Position numbers and translations under genes: made by a program. The notes beneath the pieces were generated by a model, which saw only the letters and a program-made list of their open reading frames with translations, searched no databases and was not told where the DNA came from. Shown in pieces: positions 1 to 5,931 of a stretch of 8,621 nucleotides of DNA. This DNA comes from Brevundimonas sp. (lineage in GTDB: Bacteria; Pseudomonadota; Alphaproteobacteria; Caulobacterales; Caulobacteraceae): positions 1 through 8,621 of the forward strand of contig JADCBH010000258.1 in NCBI GenBank assembly GCA_020253595.1, read 5' to 3'. Position 1 is the stretch's first letter, and each line of letters opens with the position of its first letter.

Positions 1-105
1 CGCGAAGAGAAGTCCGGCAAGTTCCTGCCGCCCCCCGGCTGGAAGGGTCACCTCGTCACCGCCGCCGACGCCCCGCCCAAGCCGAAGAAGCCGAAGGCGG
101 CGTAA
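1..105 (+). CDS. C-terminal end of an unidentified protein (5' truncated)
   Basis: Frame 1 is open from the window edge to a TAA at 103-105 and gives 34 residues. The segment has a PPPGW motif near its middle and ends in a Lys/Pro/Ala-rich tail (PKPKKPKAA), which looks like a flexible basic extension. I do not recognise the family from this fragment. It converges on the DsbA-family gene, and the palindrome at 108-251 begins two bases after the stop. The codon choice matches the neighbouring genes, so it is probably a real coding end. The gene starts upstream of the window. Confidence 0.6.
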   Translation, partial: REEKSGKFLPPPGWKGHLVTAADAPPKPKKPKAA

Positions 106-107
106 CC

Positions 108-251
108 GTCTCCTCCCTGTCGCGCAGCGATGGGGAGGTGGCACGAAGCGAAGCGGAGGGACGGAGGGGTTCTGTCCGCCCTCCAGAACCCCTCCGTCTG
201 CTCGCAAGGGCTCGCATCCACCTCCCCATCGCTGCGCGACAGGGAGGAGAC
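108..251. repeat. 144-bp two-tier palindromic repeat between convergent genes
   Basis: The outer arms, 108-141 and 218-251, are perfect 34-bp reverse complements. Inside them lies a second perfect 15-bp pair (160-174 and 184-198) around a 9-base loop. The zones between the two tiers pair poorly. The element fills the gap between the TAA at 105 and the opposing TGA at 257-259. Transcribed from either side it would fold into a long hairpin, so it could act as a bidirectional terminator or mRNA stabiliser, although it lacks a clear U-tract. The design resembles REP/BIME or MITE-like dispersed repeats, which are common in Caulobacterales intergenic DNA. It contains no transposase and no credible ORF. 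Confidence 0.85.
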
Positions 252-256
252 AGGGG

Positions 257-919
257 TCACCCCTCCCCCGCAATCCGCCGCAACGCCTCCTCGAACACCG
301 CCGCCGGCTGGCCGCCGCTGATCAGGTATTTCCCCTCCACCACCACCGCCGGGACCGCGTTGATCCCCCGGGCGCGCCACAGCTGTTCCTCGGCCCGCAC
401 CTCGGCGGCGTAGAGGTCGTCGGCCAGGACCTCGACGGCCTTGTCCCGATCCAGCCCCGCGGCCGCCGCCGCATCGGCCAGCACAGCCGCGTCCGCCAGC
501 GACCGGTTCTCGGTGAAATGCGCGCGGAACAGGGCCTCCTTCAGCGCCCTCTGCGGGGCCGCCCCCACCGTGCCCGCCCAGTGCAGCAGGCGGTGGGCGT
601 CAAACGTGTTCCAGATGCGGCTGTCCGGCCCCATCCGCATCTCGAACCCGTCCCAGGCTTCGGCCGCCCGCTCGGTGATCATCGCCCGATTCGCCGCCGA
701 CTGTTCGGGCGTGGAGCCATACTTCTTGGCGATATGCTCGCCGACGTTTTCGCCCTCGGCCGCCATGCCGGGGTTCAGCTCGAACGGCTGGAACGTCACC
801 TCGGCCTCGATGCCCTCGCCCCTCAGCCGCTCCAGCGCCCCCTCCAGCCCGCCCAGCCCCACCACGCACCAGGGACAGACCACGTCCGAAACGAAGTCGA
901 TCTTCAACGTGCGGGTCAT
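257..919 (-). CDS. DsbA family oxidoreductase, FrnE-like
   Basis: This 220-residue thioredoxin-fold protein belongs to the DsbA/FrnE group of thiol-disulfide oxidoreductases. After the first strand (LKIDFVSD) comes the active-site motif C15-P-W-C18. A helical insertion follows, and the cis-proline loop lies at V189-P190 in GINAVPAVVVEG. There is no signal peptide, so it probably acts in the cytoplasm, as is typical for FrnE-type members, and is unlikely to be the partner of the DsbB at 3216-3749. I chose the ATG at 917-919 because GGAG sits 8 bases upstream and the fold begins at once. An in-frame extension to 1057 would translate the intergenic repeat at 979-1032 and is rejected. The true substrate is not evident from the sequence. 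Confidence 0.92.
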   Translation of the reverse strand: MTRTLKIDFVSDVVCPWCVVGLGGLEGALERLRGEGIEAEVTFQPFELNPGMAAEGENVGEHIAKKYGSTPEQSAANRAMITERAAEAWDGFEMRMGPDSRIWNTFDAHRLLHWAGTVGAAPQRALKEALFRAHFTENRSLADAAVLADAAAAAGLDRDKAVEVLADDLYAAEVRAEEQLWRARGINAVPAVVVEGKYLISGGQPAAVFEEALRRIAGEG

Positions 920-978
920 GGCGGGGGCTCCGAGGGGCGTCCGCCCAATATGGGTGCTGGATGGCGAGGCACGAGTCT

Positions 979-1032
979 TCCTTCTCCCCTTGCGGGAGAA
1001 GGTGGCCCGGAGGGCCGGATGAGGGGTAAAAC
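979..1032 (+). repeat. Two-hairpin intergenic repeat, left copy
   Basis: Bases 979-1027 are a perfect reverse complement of 1426-1474. With one mismatch the match extends to 1032, against 1421. The unit contains two hairpins. The first has a 9-bp stem (980-988 with 994-1002) and a 5-base loop. The second has a 5-bp GC stem (1004-1008 with 1012-1016) and a 3-base loop. A GGATGAGGGGT tail follows. It lies between the divergent dsbA-like and DUF559 genes. The architecture resembles REP/BIME elements. Strand is assigned arbitrarily. Confidence 0.9.
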
Positions 1033-1060
1033 ACCGCCGTTCGCCAGTTAATCTCAACCC

Positions 1061-1420
1061 ATGCTCAAACCATCGGACAGGACCCGCGCCGCCGCCCGCC
1101 GGGGACGCACAGACCCGACGCTGCCCGAAGCCATCTTCTGGAAGTATCTACGCGACCGGCGGATGGAGGGGCTGAAGTTCCGGCGACAACTGCCCCTTGG
1201 CCCCTATATCGCAGACTTCGCCTGCCCCTCGATCCGGCTCATCGTGGAACTGGATGGTGGCGTCCATGACCTGCGGATCGAAGCGGATGCCAAGCGGGAC
1301 GCGTGGCTCACCGCGAACGGGTGGACCGTGCTGCGCTTTCGGAACCAGGCGGTGCTGACCAACCCTGGCCTGCTGTTCCAGGCGGTGCGAGACCACGCCG
1401 CGCGCTACGGCAAGGGCTGA
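1061..1420 (+). CDS. DUF559 domain protein (restriction-endonuclease-like fold)
   Basis: This 119-residue protein matches the stand-alone DUF559 family, whose fold is related to Vsr and other PD-(D/E)XK nucleases. Family landmarks are E23 in LPEAIFWKYL, the basic stretch KFRRQ at 39-43, D52 in YIADF, and E63-x-D65-G-G-x-H69. E23, D52 and E63 are the likely metal-binding positions by analogy with the fold, so the active site looks intact. The N-terminal 20 residues are basic. No good ribosome binding site precedes the ATG, so a leaderless or weakly translated message is possible. The gene has no restriction or methylase partner nearby. It is bracketed by inverted copies of one repeat, the right copy starting directly after the stop, which suggests it may have arrived as a unit. 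Its biological role is unknown. Confidence 0.88.
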   Translation: MLKPSDRTRAAARRGRTDPTLPEAIFWKYLRDRRMEGLKFRRQLPLGPYIADFACPSIRLIVELDGGVHDLRIEADAKRDAWLTANGWTVLRFRNQAVLTNPGLLFQAVRDHAARYGKG

Positions 1421-1474
1421 GTTTCACCCCTCATCCGGCCCTCCGGGCCACCTTCTCCCGCAAGGGGAGAAGGA
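1421..1474 (-). repeat. Two-hairpin intergenic repeat, right copy (inverted)
   Basis: This is the inverted partner of the copy at 979-1032: 49 bp are identical (1426-1474) and 54 bp match with one mismatch. It begins at the first base after the DUF559 stop codon. The small hairpin uses 1437-1441 with 1445-1449, and the larger one uses 1451-1459 with 1465-1473. Its position means it could also end the DUF559 transcript, although no T-run follows the stem. Confidence 0.9.
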
Positions 1475-1553
1475 CCCACCTGCGTTCAGTTATCCAAACT
1501 CGCGCCGAATTCCCCAATCCAATCAACGCCCGTCTCTCACGAAGCGCGCTGAA

Positions 1554-1581
1554 TGCGACACGGTCCGGGGCTCGCTTACAA
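1554..1581 (+). promoter_or_regulatory. Candidate housekeeping promoter for the gene at 1605
   Basis: The sequence GCGACAC at 1555-1561, a 12-base spacer and GCTTACAA at 1574-1581 loosely resemble the Caulobacter housekeeping consensus (TTGACGS, 10-14 bases, GCTANAWC). Transcription would begin near 1588, after the alternative ATG at 1581 but before the ATG at 1605. This is consistent with the 1605 start. The match is partial. Confidence 0.35.
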
Positions 1582-1604
1582 TGGTGGCTTTCACGGAGGG
1601 GATC

Positions 1605-2201
1605 ATGGACCAGGGTTTGACGACGTCGACACGGGGGGTGCGGATCGCGCCGGAGGCGGTGTGGAAGGAGGTCCGGGCCGACTATCTGGCCGGGCTGTCG
1701 GGGCCGGACTGCGCCCGGCGTCATGGCGTCAGCCTGTCGGCGCTCAGGGTGCGCGCCGCGCGCGAGGGCTGGCGGCGCGCCGACCAGCCGTGGCTCCCGC
1801 CCGTCGCCGACCGCGACCCCTGGGACGAGGGCCGCATCCTGGTCGAGCGCGTCGGCGGCGACCTTCACCAGATCGAGCCGGGCGACCTGGCGCGCGTGGC
1901 CTGGGGCCGGCTGACCCGCGCCGTGATCCGGGGCGACGCGGGCGAGGTGCTGCGCTGGCACAAGGTCCAGACCCTGATGCGTACCGAGGCCGGGGAACTC
2001 GAGCGCTTCATCGAGGAGGAGGAGGCCCGTGCCTTCGAGCGCGGCGAGCAGCCGTGGCCCTATGCGCCGACCCATCCGGACGATCGCGACGGCATGGACT
2101 CCATGGACTCCCTGGACTCCGTGCACTCCTTGGACTCCTTGCACGCCGTGGACGCCCCGGACCCGGCGCCGCCGTCCGGGTCGGGCGAAAGCCCCCATTA
2201 A
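1605..2201 (+). CDS. Uncharacterised protein with N-terminal helix-turn-helix-like segment and repeat tail
   Basis: This 198-residue protein has no function I can name. Residues 17-58 (WKEVRADYLAGLS, then RHGVSLSALRVRAAREGW) read like the helix-turn-helix found at the start of phage terminase small subunits and some transposase-related proteins, so DNA binding is a reasonable inference. The middle region (about 75-150) is charged and probably helical, with a Glu-rich run (FIEEEEARAFE). From residue 164 the chain becomes a low-complexity tail made by a 9-bp tandem repeat. The ATG at 1605 is preferred because GGAGG lies 5 bases upstream. The in-frame ATG at 1581 has no such site and falls in the candidate -10 box. 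No large terminase, portal or other phage gene is present, so it is not part of a visible prophage. It may be cotranscribed with the gene 46 bp downstream. Confidence 0.78.
   Translation: MDQGLTTSTRGVRIAPEAVWKEVRADYLAGLSGPDCARRHGVSLSALRVRAAREGWRRADQPWLPPVADRDPWDEGRILVERVGGDLHQIEPGDLARVAWGRLTRAVIRGDAGEVLRWHKVQTLMRTEAGELERFIEEEEARAFERGEQPWPYAPTHPDDRDGMDSMDSLDSVHSLDSLHAVDAPDPAPPSGSGESPH
2094..2156 (+). repeat. 9-bp tandem repeat, seven units, coding
   Basis: Seven consecutive 9-bp units run in frame inside the preceding gene, with a consensus close to NTGGACTCC. The first two units are identical and later ones differ by one to three bases. Each unit encodes a hydrophobic residue, then Asp or His, then Ser (Ala in the last two). 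The period divisible by three means gain or loss of units would lengthen or shorten the tail without a frameshift. Confidence 0.9.
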
Positions 2202-2247
2202 CCGACTGGGCGCAACATCGCGCTCAGTATTCGTCCGGGAGACCGCC

Positions 2248-2649
2248 ATGGGCACGATGATGACGGCCATGACGCGCAGCCGAAGGGATCATTTCGAACC
2301 TTCGGACGCCGATCCGCAGGAGCAGCGGCGCCTGCGCGGCCATCTGGAGCAGATCGACTACACCACCTTCATCTCCAACCGCGAGGTGATCCCCCAGGTC
2401 ATGGGCCTGGGCGCCAGCCACACCGAGCCGGCGGCCTTCCAGCGGCTGGCGGTGGCGGCGGCGTCGGCGCGCGCGCGCTGGATCGCCGAGGCCCTGCGCC
2501 TGACCGAACAGGGCCACCAGGTCGCGCCCCACGACGCCGAGCGCCTGGGCACCCTGCGCCACGTCTATGAAGAGCTGTCTGAGGCCTATGAGGGCCTGCG
2601 CCGCATGGTCGAGCGCGGCTATCTGCCCTACCGGCCGTCCGAGAAATAG
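2248..2649 (+). CDS. Small uncharacterised, probably helical protein
   Basis: This 133-residue protein is not one I recognise. It is soluble, rich in Ala, Arg, Glu and Leu, and has no membrane segment or signal peptide. Segments such as AFQRLAVAAASARARWIAEA (about 70-90) and a Glu/Tyr-rich stretch near the C-terminus suggest an all-alpha fold. The start at 2248 has GGGAG 6 bases upstream, and other ATG codons follow at residues 4, 5 and 8. An in-frame extension upstream to 2029 would only read the previous gene, including its tandem repeat, out of frame and is rejected. The gene follows the helix-turn-helix-like gene by 46 bp on the same strand and converges on coq7, with 7 bp between stop codons. 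Confidence 0.75.
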   Translation: MGTMMTAMTRSRRDHFEPSDADPQEQRRLRGHLEQIDYTTFISNREVIPQVMGLGASHTEPAAFQRLAVAAASARARWIAEALRLTEQGHQVAPHDAERLGTLRHVYEELSEAYEGLRRMVERGYLPYRPSEK

Positions 2650-2652
2650 GCG

Positions 2653-2675
2653 GGTCTCAGACCCGCTCTGAGACC
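2653..2675. terminator. Hairpin between convergent genes, overlapping the coq7 stop
   Basis: GGTCTCAGA (2653-2661) pairs perfectly with TCTGAGACC (2667-2675) across a 5-base loop. It sits just after the TAG at 2647-2649 and covers the coq7 stop codon at 2657-2659. Only weak T-rich sequence follows on either side (CCTATTTCTC on the - strand). It could serve both convergent transcripts, but as a terminator it is unproven. Confidence 0.45.
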
Positions 2676-3238
2676 TTGATGGCCACCTTGCAGCCCGCCT
2701 GGATGACGGCGCTGAGCAGGCGATAGGCCGGGGCCTCGCGGCTGCCGTGCTCGATGGCGTGGTCGTGATGGGCCAGCTCCTCCTCGCGGAACTTGGTCAG
2801 TTCCGCCGCCAGCTCCGGATCGCGGTCCTTCAGCTCCTCGATCTGGTCGGCATAGTGCTGCTCGATCACGGCCTCGACCGCCTCGGTGCAGGCATGGGCC
2901 GCCTTCTCGCCCATCAGGGCCGTGACGGTCCCCAGCCCCGTCGCCGCGATGGACCAAAGCGGCAACAGCGCGGTCGGCCGCACCCTGTGCTGGGTCAGGA
3001 GCGCGTCGAACCGGTCCTTGTGGACCTGCTCGCCCGCCTTCATCTCGGCCATGTCGGCCGCGATATCGGCCTTGCCGGGCGCCAGCGCGAAGAACCGCTG
3101 CTGCGCCTCATAGATCTTGACCGCGCCGAACTCGCCGGCGTGATCCACGCGCAGGATCTCCGCCAGCCGCGCCCGCCTGGCTCCCCGGCCCGGGCGGGGC
3201 AGGGGAATGCGGCGATCAGTTCCGGGGTGCTCGGGCAT
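2657..3238 (-). CDS. coq7: Demethoxyubiquinone hydroxylase, Coq7 family
   Basis: Coq7 is a di-iron monooxygenase that hydroxylates 5-demethoxyubiquinone late in ubiquinone synthesis, at the inner face of the membrane. The 193-residue sequence has both halves of the di-iron four-helix bundle. Visible ligands are E36 in DHAGEFGA, E70 and H73 in the EQVH motif, E122 in AVEAVI, and E154 and H157 in EEELAHHD. The conserved ACTEAVE and EQHYADQIEEL stretches also fit. Length is normal for the bacterial family. The start overlaps the end of dsbB by 23 bp and lacks a strong ribosome binding site (AAGAGA lies about 8 bases upstream), so translation is probably coupled to dsbB. It appears to be the last gene of the - strand operon. 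Confidence 0.96.
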   Translation of the reverse strand: MPEHPGTDRRIPLPRPGRGARRARLAEILRVDHAGEFGAVKIYEAQQRFFALAPGKADIAADMAEMKAGEQVHKDRFDALLTQHRVRPTALLPLWSIAATGLGTVTALMGEKAAHACTEAVEAVIEQHYADQIEELKDRDPELAAELTKFREEELAHHDHAIEHGSREAPAYRLLSAVIQAGCKVAIKVSERV

Positions 3239-3749
3239 CCTTGGGTCTCTTGGCGGCGATCAGGCTGAACCCGGCCAATGCGGCCGAGATCAGGGCGTTC
3301 CATCCTGCCATGGACAGGCCCAGGAACCGCCACGTCACCGCGTCGCACATGACGATCCGCTGCGGCTCGCCGACGCCCAGCGCCAGCGAGGTCAGGGCCT
3401 CCAGATCGGTCCCGCCGCCGCCTCCGGCGCACAGGGCGGGCAGGGCCCACCATTTCATCTCGCCGCCAAAGTGGAACCCGGCCGTGATCGCCCCCGTCGC
3501 GAAGACAGCGGCCAGCAGGAAGGCGGCCACCCGCGGCGTCCCCCGCCGCGCCTGGCTGATGACGGTCCACAGCGTGGCCACGACCGCGATCGCCACCGCG
3601 CCCCAGTAGACCTCGCGCTGCTTGAGGCACAGGTTGCAGGGGGCCAGCCCGAGCACGCGCTCGCTGAAATGGGCAAAGCCCAGCATGGCCAGCGAGATCG
3701 CCAGCGCGAACGCGGTCCACCAGCGGGTCAGCAGGCGATAGAGGCTCAT
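3216..3749 (-). CDS. dsbB: Disulfide bond formation protein B
   Basis: DsbB is an inner-membrane protein that reoxidises periplasmic DsbA and passes the electrons to ubiquinone. The 177-residue sequence has four likely membrane helices (about 10-28, 47-64, 73-92 and 142-168). The first cysteine pair is C38-N-L-C41, followed by R45, whose spacing from the CxxC matches the quinone-associated Arg48 of the E. coli protein. The second periplasmic loop carries C107 in ALCAG and C135 in IVMCDAVTWRFLGLSMAGWN, the usual second pair. The glycine-rich run after C107 is a minor oddity. The gene begins 16 bp after exoD stops, and its end overlaps the start of coq7. No periplasmic DsbA partner is present in this window. 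Confidence 0.95.
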   Translation of the reverse strand: MSLYRLLTRWWTAFALAISLAMLGFAHFSERVLGLAPCNLCLKQREVYWGAVAIAVVATLWTVISQARRGTPRVAAFLLAAVFATGAITAGFHFGGEMKWWALPALCAGGGGGTDLEALTSLALGVGEPQRIVMCDAVTWRFLGLSMAGWNALISAALAGFSLIAAKRPKDARAPRN

Positions 3750-3765
3750 GACCGCGACCCTAGCC

Positions 3766-4398
3766 CTATCCGGTGAAGCGCGCCATCAGGCCGACGGCCC
3801 ATCCTGCGCCAAGGAAGAAGCCCGCCGCCACGACCGCGATCGCCGTCACCCAGCCCACGGCCACCGACGCCCCCGCCGCGACGAACAGCCCGTCCCTCTG
3901 GATCAGGCCGACCGACAGCAGCGCCAGCGCCACCGACGGCACGGTGTTGGTCATCGGCAGGACGATGGTCACCGTCGCCAGGATCATGAACAGCGCCGCC
4001 AGCCGCTCGGCGAGGCCGGTGGTGAAGATCGTGAGCCGCGGCTTCGACAGTCGTTCCAGCCAGCCCATGCGCCGGGTCGCGAAATCCGCCATGCGGTCCA
4101 GCATCGCCTTGGACACGGTCCGCTTCAGCAGCGTTTCCGGCAGCCACGGCTCCCTTCGCCCGACCAGCATCTGCCCGGCCAGCAGCAGGATCGGCACGCC
4201 CACGATCTGCGGCACGCCGTAAAGCGCCGGCACCAGGCAGGGGATGGCCAGGATCAGGATCATCAGGCCGAACGCCCGCTCGTCCATCCGGTCCCGGATC
4301 TGTCCGATGGTCAGGCCGTCGGGCCCCGAGGCCTGCGCCAGACTGGCGACCAGGCCGATGAACCCCTGCTGCGGGTCGTCGGTATAGCGGTTGGCCAT
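3766..4398 (-). CDS. exoD: Exopolysaccharide synthesis protein ExoD family
   Basis: This 210-residue membrane protein matches the ExoD family, named for a Sinorhizobium gene affecting exopolysaccharide production and alkali sensitivity; the biochemical role is unknown. A soluble N-terminus (GLTIGQIRDRMDERAFG, about 28-44) leads into the family signature LILAIPCLVPALYGVPQIVG (48-67). A hydrophilic middle with basic residues follows (about 80-130). Further hydrophobic segments lie at about 133-150, 152-166 and 171-205. The ATG lies 4 bp after the dapD stop, and the GAGG that serves it overlaps that stop codon, so translation is probably coupled. It has no obvious metabolic tie to dapD, although a mannose nucleotide gene lies at the far side of the operon promoter. 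Confidence 0.9.
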   Translation of the reverse strand: MANRYTDDPQQGFIGLVASLAQASGPDGLTIGQIRDRMDERAFGLMILILAIPCLVPALYGVPQIVGVPILLLAGQMLVGRREPWLPETLLKRTVSKAMLDRMADFATRRMGWLERLSKPRLTIFTTGLAERLAALFMILATVTIVLPMTNTVPSVALALLSVGLIQRDGLFVAAGASVAVGWVTAIAVVAAGFFLGAGWAVGLMARFTG

Positions 4399-4402
4399 GT
4401 CC

Positions 4403-5272
4403 TCAGTCGCGCAGGAGTTCGTTGATCGCGGTCTTGGAGCGGGTCTGGGCGTCGACCCGCTTGACGATCACGGCGCAGTAGAGCGACGGCCCGCCGTTCG
4501 GGTCGGGCAGGGCACCGGGGGCCACGACGGCATAGGACGGAACCTCGCCGCGGGTGATCTCGCCGGTCGCCCGGTCGACGATCTTGGTGGTGGCCGAGAT
4601 GTAGACCCCCATGGCCAGCACAGCGCCCTGGCGCACGATCACGCCCTCGACGACCTCGGATCGGGCGCCGATGAAGCAATCGTCCTCGATGATGGTCGGA
4701 TTGGCCTGGAGCGGCTCCAGAACCCCGCCGATGCCGACGCCGCCGGACAGGTGCACGTTCTTGCCGATCTGGGCGCAGGATCCGACGGTGGCCCAGCCAT
4801 CGACCATGGAGCCTTCGTCCACATAGCCGCCGATGTTCACGAAGCTGGGCATCAGGACCACGTTCCTGCCGATGAAGGCCCCCTTCCTGACGATCGATCC
4901 CGGCACTGCGCGAAAGCCGGCCTCGCGGAAGTCATTGGCGGTCCAGTCGCCGAACTTGTTCGGCACCTTGTCGTACCAGGGGCCGACGCCCGGGGCCGGC
5001 GAGGACATGCCGCGATCGCCGCCCCGCATGATCTCGTTGTCGTTCAGGCGGAAGGACAACAGCACCGCCTTCTTCAGCCACTGGTGCGTGGTCCAGGTCC
5101 CGTCCTCGCCGCGGCTCGCCACACGCGCCTTGCCGGAATCCAGCAGGTCGAGCGCGGTCTCCACCGCCTCGCGGGTCTCACCCCGGGTCGAGGGGGTCAG
5201 TTCGGTGCGAATGTCCCAGGCCGCCTCGATGGCGGCTTCAAGCCCAGCGATCTTGGAGGCGTGTTCGGTCAT
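4403..5272 (-). CDS. dapD: 2,3,4,5-tetrahydropyridine-2,6-dicarboxylate N-succinyltransferase
   Basis: DapD transfers succinyl from succinyl-CoA to tetrahydrodipicolinate in the succinylase branch of lysine and meso-diaminopimelate synthesis, in the cytoplasm. The 289-residue protein has a helical N-terminal domain with RLNDNEIMRGG (75-85). The left-handed beta-helix of hexapeptide repeats runs from about 122 to 230, as in IVRKGAFIGRNVVLMPSFVN. The family blocks MVDGWATVG (156-164), SGGVGIGGVLEP (176-187) and GARSEVVEG (202-210) form the active-site and acyl-CoA region. The length is close to that of other proteobacterial DapD proteins. The ATG overlaps the stop of the upstream HAD gene by 4 bp (ATGA). 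The usual pathway partner dapE, often next to it in alphaproteobacteria, is not here; exoD follows instead. Confidence 0.97.
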   Translation of the reverse strand: MTEHASKIAGLEAAIEAAWDIRTELTPSTRGETREAVETALDLLDSGKARVASRGEDGTWTTHQWLKKAVLLSFRLNDNEIMRGGDRGMSSPAPGVGPWYDKVPNKFGDWTANDFREAGFRAVPGSIVRKGAFIGRNVVLMPSFVNIGGYVDEGSMVDGWATVGSCAQIGKNVHLSGGVGIGGVLEPLQANPTIIEDDCFIGARSEVVEGVIVRQGAVLAMGVYISATTKIVDRATGEITRGEVPSYAVVAPGALPDPNGGPSLYCAVIVKRVDAQTRSKTAINELLRD

Positions 5273-5931
5273 GCGGCGTCTCGTAAGGAGAGGTGTTCGA
5301 GGAAGCTAAGCAGATCGGGGGTGCGGGCGTCGATCCAGTCGCCGATCTCGTGGCCATGGCCGTCGCCGACCAGAACGGTGGTCATGCCGAGCGCCTTGGC
5401 CGGAGCCAGGTTCCTGGGCGTGTCCTCGAAGAAGATCGCCCGATGCGGATCGATGGCGAAATGCTCCAGGAACCGCCGAAAGGTCGAGGGCGCGGGCTTG
5501 GGCGTCAGGTCCATGTCCTCGATGGCGAACACGCCGTCAAACAGCCCGGTGATCCCGATGCGCTCGGTCACGCGGGCCGCGTGGCAGCGTGCGCCGTTGG
5601 TCAGGACGAAGCGACGGCCGGGCAGGCGGGCCAGCGCCTCGGCCATGCGCGGACTGGGCTCCAGACTATCCAGCGGCACGTCGTGGACCTCGCGCAGGAA
5701 TGTCTCGGCGTCGATCGCATAGTTGGCCATCAGGCCCGCCAGCGTCGTGCCGTGCTCGTTCAGGAACTGCTTCTGAAGCACCCTGGCCTCGGGCTCGGGC
5801 AGGCCGACCGCGTCGATCATGAAGGCGTTGATGCGGGCCTGGACCAGCGCCATCACCCCTTGCTCGCGGGGATAGAGGGTGTCGTCCAGATCAAAGATCC
5901 AGGCGTCGATGTGGGACAGGTTCAGGTTCAC
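5269..5931 (-). CDS. HAD family hydrolase, probable pyrimidine 5'-nucleotidase
   Basis: This 220-residue HAD phosphatase resembles the Sdt1/YjjG-like pyrimidine 5'-nucleotidase group, which dephosphorylates UMP/CMP-type nucleotides. The motifs are complete: motif I FDLDDTLYP with nucleophile D15 and acid/base D17, motif II T111-N112-G, motif III K145 in TPKPAP, and motif IV E169-D170 in FFEDTPRNLAPAK. A helical cap of type C1 lies between motifs I and II. The start codon is GTG (5929-5931), and its GTGA overlaps the argB stop; the stop overlaps dapD by ATGA. Those overlaps fix both ends and indicate translational coupling. Why a nucleotidase sits between argB and dapD is unclear. The neighbourhood recurs in alphaproteobacteria as far as I recall, and its real substrate may differ. 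Confidence 0.93.
   Translation of the reverse strand: MNLNLSHIDAWIFDLDDTLYPREQGVMALVQARINAFMIDAVGLPEPEARVLQKQFLNEHGTTLAGLMANYAIDAETFLREVHDVPLDSLEPSPRMAEALARLPGRRFVLTNGARCHAARVTERIGITGLFDGVFAIEDMDLTPKPAPSTFRRFLEHFAIDPHRAIFFEDTPRNLAPAKALGMTTVLVGDGHGHEIGDWIDARTPDLLSFLEHLSLRDAA

Noticed and set aside
257..1057. Longer DsbA-family reading frame starting at 1057
   Set aside because: The extra N-terminus is a translation of the repeat at 979-1032. The ATG at 919 has a good ribosome binding site and begins at the thioredoxin fold.
108..1474. CRISPR array or an insertion sequence
   Set aside because: The repeats are inverted palindromes rather than regularly spaced direct repeats, and no cas or transposase gene is present.
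1431..2270. Minus-strand frame with a Gly-Val-His/Gln repeat protein
   Set aside because: It is the antisense reading of the 9-bp tandem repeat and of the 1605 gene, and its end reads the intergenic repeat. It is a high-GC shadow frame.
257..3749. A functional DsbA-DsbB pair in this window
   Set aside because: The DsbA-family protein has no signal peptide and is FrnE-like, hence probably cytoplasmic. DsbB reoxidises a periplasmic DsbA, so the two are unlikely to be partners.
4391..5722. Long + strand frame of 443 codons
   Set aside because: It runs antisense through dapD and the HAD gene, both of which have complete family motifs. Long antisense frames are expected at this GC content.
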